From Nitrosomonas sp. UBA6494 (GTDB taxonomy: Bacteria > Pseudomonadota > Gammaproteobacteria > Burkholderiales > Nitrosomonadaceae): 17,607 bases of DNA. This document shows positions 15,510 to 17,607 of this stretch, piece after piece (position 1 is the first letter of the stretch; every line of letters starts with the position of its first letter). The stretch spans positions 1 to 17,607 of the forward strand of contig DJMI01000026.1 of NCBI GenBank assembly GCA_002435335.1, given 5' to 3'. Below the pieces are notes generated by a model. The model saw only the letters and a program-made list of their open reading frames with translations. It had not been told where the DNA came from and searched no databases. The translations under genes were made by a program, and so were the position numbers.

Positions 15510-16852
15510 CGGCTTTTTGGGTAATTTGCGGTATTTTTATCGTTGTGGCGCTACTGTTTGTTGTACCTACGTTATTGCGCCAAAGAAACGTTAGTTTGGC
15601 AAACTTAGAACATGATGCCGTCAATATCTCGGTTTATCGTGATCAACTCGCAGAACTTGATAAAGACTTAGAAAACGATATTCTAAGCCAAGAGCAGTAC
15701 GACAAAAGCAAGCATGAATTGCAGCAGCGCATGTTACAAGATGTTACAGGTCACGAAAAAGTTTCATTGCAACAAAATAAGAAATTGCAAAATTTAACAT
15801 TGGCAACCGTCATTACATTGGGATTGCCTTTAGCAGCAGTTTTTTTATATTTAAATATCGGCGATACCCGTGGCCTACTACCGCAGGCACAGCTAGCAAG
15901 CGCAACACAAATGAACCGGAGCGGCGCTGCTGGCATGGAGGATCTGAGTGGGCATGATTTTTCTGCGGCACTGGAAAATCTTGTCGCGAGATTAAGCAAT
16001 AATCCGGAAGATGTGGAAGGGTGGTTGATGCTGGCAAAAACTTATACGGCGATGGAACGTTTTACCGAAGCCAGCAACACTTATGCCAAACTTTCTGAAT
16101 TAGTGCCTGATAATCCGCAAATTCTTAGTGACTACGCGCGCGTTTTAGGTCTTAAGAACGGTGGAACCCTCGCAGGTAAACCGACGGAATTGCTGTATCA
16201 AGCACTAAAAATAGATCCTGAATATCCACCAGCTTTGGCACTTACCGGCCATGCGGAATTTGAGCAAGAAAATTACTCTGCAGCTTCTGTACACTGGGAA
16301 AAATTACTTGCCACCATACCGGCTGATTCGCCTTTGGCAAAATCGGTTCGTGACAGTATTGCGGAAGCAAAATTATTGGGCTCAGGTAAGCAAACACCAG
16401 TTGTCGAGCAAACAGCATCCAATGTTGTTGAACCCGAGAAATCCGTAGAAGCAGAACAATCAGATGAAAAGCAAGAAATCAAAATCGATTCTGCCGCATC
16501 TGCCAATACGCTGACCATATCTGGGCAAGTATCCATTCGCCCCGAATTGGCATCGAAAGCTTCTGCTAACGATACATTATTTATCTACGCTCGCGCCGAA
16601 ACAGGCCCAAAAATGCCGCTGGCTATTTTGCGTTTATCTGCTCGTGACTTACCTGCATCTTTCACGTTGACGGATGACATGGCAATGATGCCGACAATGA
16701 AAATGTCGAGCTTCCCGAAAGTTGTGATCGAAGCAAGAATTTCCAAATCGGGGCAAGCAGTACCAGCAAGTGGCGATTTACAAGGTTTCAGTGAGCCTGT
16801 AAAGCTGGGGCACAATAATTTATCGATCGTCATTGATCGGCAAGTTCCTTGA
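15506..16852 (+). CDS. ccmI: Cytochrome c-type biogenesis protein CcmI (TPR apocytochrome chaperone)
   Basis: A 448-residue protein that binds apocytochrome c C-termini and delivers them to CcmF/H. An N-terminal membrane helix (4-22) is followed by a cytoplasmic segment with VYRDQLAELDKD, the standard CcmI signature, and a second membrane helix at about 96-115. The periplasmic part has TPR repeats at about 150-275 (for example GWLMLAKTYTAMERFTEASNTY, given here as GWLMLAKTY then TAMERFTEA). A Glu/Lys/Ser-rich linker occupies 295-333. A beta-rich C-terminal domain at about 334-448 has LFIYARAETGPKMPLAILR-like features seen in long betaproteobacterial and gammaproteobacterial CcmI. It is translationally coupled to ccmH and lies six bases before the peroxiredoxin gene. 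Confidence 0.94.
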   Translation: MTAFWVICGIFIVVALLFVVPTLLRQRNVSLANLEHDAVNISVYRDQLAELDKDLENDILSQEQYDKSKHELQQRMLQDVTGHEKVSLQQNKKLQNLTLATVITLGLPLAAVFLYLNIGDTRGLLPQAQLASATQMNRSGAAGMEDLSGHDFSAALENLVARLSNNPEDVEGWLMLAKTYTAMERFTEASNTYAKLSELVPDNPQILSDYARVLGLKNGGTLAGKPTELLYQALKIDPEYPPALALTGHAEFEQENYSAASVHWEKLLATIPADSPLAKSVRDSIAEAKLLGSGKQTPVVEQTASNVVEPEKSVEAEQSDEKQEIKIDSAASANTLTISGQVSIRPELASKASANDTLFIYARAETGPKMPLAILRLSARDLPASFTLTDDMAMMPTMKMSSFPKVVIEARISKSGQAVPASGDLQGFSEPVKLGHNNLSIVIDRQVP

Positions 16853-16858
16853 GTCATC

Positions 16859-17317
16859 ATGGTAATCTTGAATCAAGTAGTCGAAAATTTTGTTTTGCCG
16901 TCAACAGGCGGCAGCGAATTTTCATTAGCGAATCATCTGGGAAAGACGATCGTCATTTATTTTTACCCTAAAGACGACACACCGGGATGCACTACAGAAG
17001 GGCAGGATTTTCGTGATCATTGGACTGCGTTCGTAGAAAAAAATTGTGTTGTCGTCGGTATTTCACGCGACACGCTCAGTGCTCACGAAAAATTCAAAAC
17101 AAAAATGCAATTTCCATTTGAATTGCTCAGCGACACTGATGAGAAAGTGTGCGAACAATTTGGTGTCATGAAATTGAAAAACATGTACGGAAAGCAAGTA
17201 CGCGGCATCGAACGCAGTACTTTTATCATTGATGCGCAAGGCGCTTTAAGGAAAGAATGGCGTGGCGTGAAAGTGCCCGGTCATGTACAGGAAGTGCTTG
17301 ATTTCATTTCCAACTAA
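16859..17317 (+). CDS. bcp: Bcp/PrxQ-type thiol peroxiredoxin
   Basis: A 152-residue cytosolic peroxidase that reduces hydrogen and organic peroxides with a thiol donor. The thioredoxin-fold core shows YFYPKDDTPGCTTEG with the peroxidatic Cys44, followed by FRDHW, then GISRD and FELLSD, all typical for Bcp. The resolving Cys that many PrxQ proteins carry five residues after the peroxidatic one is replaced by Gln49. The other cysteines are Cys63 (KNCVVVG) and Cys98 (KVCEQFG), so the mechanism may be 1-Cys or use an atypical partner. The gene starts six bases after ccmI with a weak Shine-Dalgarno, so it is probably co-transcribed with the ccm genes, and it is followed by a good terminator. Confidence 0.95.
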   Translation: MVILNQVVENFVLPSTGGSEFSLANHLGKTIVIYFYPKDDTPGCTTEGQDFRDHWTAFVEKNCVVVGISRDTLSAHEKFKTKMQFPFELLSDTDEKVCEQFGVMKLKNMYGKQVRGIERSTFIIDAQGALRKEWRGVKVPGHVQEVLDFISN

Positions 17318-17342
17318 TAGTCATTGTTTTTTGCCGGCATAT

Positions 17343-17377
17343 TGCTCATGGAAGTATCAATTCCCATGAGCATTTTT
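17343..17377 (+). terminator. Intrinsic terminator after the peroxiredoxin gene
   Basis: TGCTCATGG (17343-17351) pairs with CCATGAGCA (17364-17372) in a perfect 9-bp stem with a 12-base loop, followed directly by five T residues. It closes the ccmC-bcp transcript. It also sits between convergent genes: on the minus strand the outer A residues give a poorer T tract, so it mainly serves the plus strand. Confidence 0.75.
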
Positions 17378-17395
17378 GCACGTTAATAAACCCCA

Positions 17396-17607
17396 TCAAT
17401 TCATCAATTGTCTTAGCACGTAAGGCAAAATGCCGCCGTGCTTGTAGTAATCCACCTCGATTGCAGTATCGATACGGCATAGTAGCGATACGGATTTTGA
17501 AACACCATCCCGTTGCCGGATAATTAGCGTGACATCTTGCTGTGGCTGAATGTTATCCAAACCAACGATATCGAATTGCTCATTACCTGTGATGCCAAGT
17601 GTTTCAG
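17396..17607 (-). CDS. acnA: Aconitate hydratase (AcnA type), C-terminal part (partial)
   Basis: The last 70 codons of an aconitase entering from the right edge; its start lies outside the window. The enzyme isomerises citrate to isocitrate in the TCA cycle through a [4Fe-4S] cluster. The visible part is the swivel (C-terminal) domain: ETLGITGNEQFDIVGL, then VTLIIRQRDG, and the ending RIDTAIEVDYYKHGGILPYVLRQL split as RIDTAIEVDYY and KHGGILPYVLRQL. The IEVDYYxHGGILxxVLR ending is diagnostic of AcnA/IRP-type aconitases and unlike AcnB. The related AcnD (2-methylcitrate dehydratase) has a similar ending and cannot be fully excluded. The gene is convergent with the peroxiredoxin gene. Confidence 0.88.
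   Translation of the reverse strand, partial: ETLGITGNEQFDIVGLDNIQPQQDVTLIIRQRDGVSKSVSLLCRIDTAIEVDYYKHGGILPYVLRQLMN

Overview
The window looks like a chromosomal stretch of a betaproteobacterium, most plausibly a Nitrosomonadaceae-type ammonia oxidiser. This is inferred, not proven. The supporting points are a DUF3579 gene (a family I know mainly from Betaproteobacteria), a System I cytochrome c maturation operon ending in a long CcmI, a Bcp-type peroxiredoxin, a CzcCBA-type efflux operon, and moderate base composition. There is no rRNA, tRNA, CRISPR array, insertion sequence or phage gene that I can support. Almost all sequence is accounted for by genes.

Layout. (1) 1-3132, minus strand: a heavy-metal RND tripartite efflux operon in the order czcC-czcB-czcA. 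The genes overlap or nearly touch, and czcA runs off the left edge. (2) 3133-3493: a divergent intergenic region with a perfect 13-bp inverted repeat. (3) 3494-6205, plus strand: a type II cation-transporting P-type ATPase whose M6 motif has Ala where Ca2+ pumps have the ion-binding Asp. (4) 6271-10260, plus strand: a three-gene set of an outer-membrane beta-barrel protein (phenol meta-pathway type), a cytosolic-looking alpha/beta hydrolase, and a large membrane-anchored di-heme cytochrome c of the cytochrome c peroxidase/RoxA-like kind. The last two genes are coupled by an ATGA overlap. (5) 10283-10696, minus strand: a DUF3579 gene. (6) 10958-16852, plus strand: ccmC-ccmD-ccmE-ccmF-ccmG-ccmH-ccmI, a compact operon with several overlapping genes. 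It is followed without a terminator by a bcp-like peroxiredoxin at 16859-17317. (7) A good intrinsic terminator at 17343-17377, then the 3' end of an aconitase gene reading in from the right on the minus strand.

How the genes fit together: CzcCBA would move metal cations from periplasm or inner membrane to the outside, and the divergently transcribed P-type ATPase moves a cation across the inner membrane, so the left third is an ion-homeostasis block. The Ccm proteins deliver and attach heme to periplasmic c-type cytochromes; the large di-heme cytochrome encoded just upstream would be one of their clients. ccmA and ccmB, which encode the ABC transporter part of System I, are not next to ccmC and must lie elsewhere if the pathway is intact.

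The part most worth attention is the beta-barrel / hydrolase / di-heme cytochrome set. Each piece belongs to a recognisable superfamily, but I know of no defined function for the combination. Its two heme-binding sites are unusually far apart.
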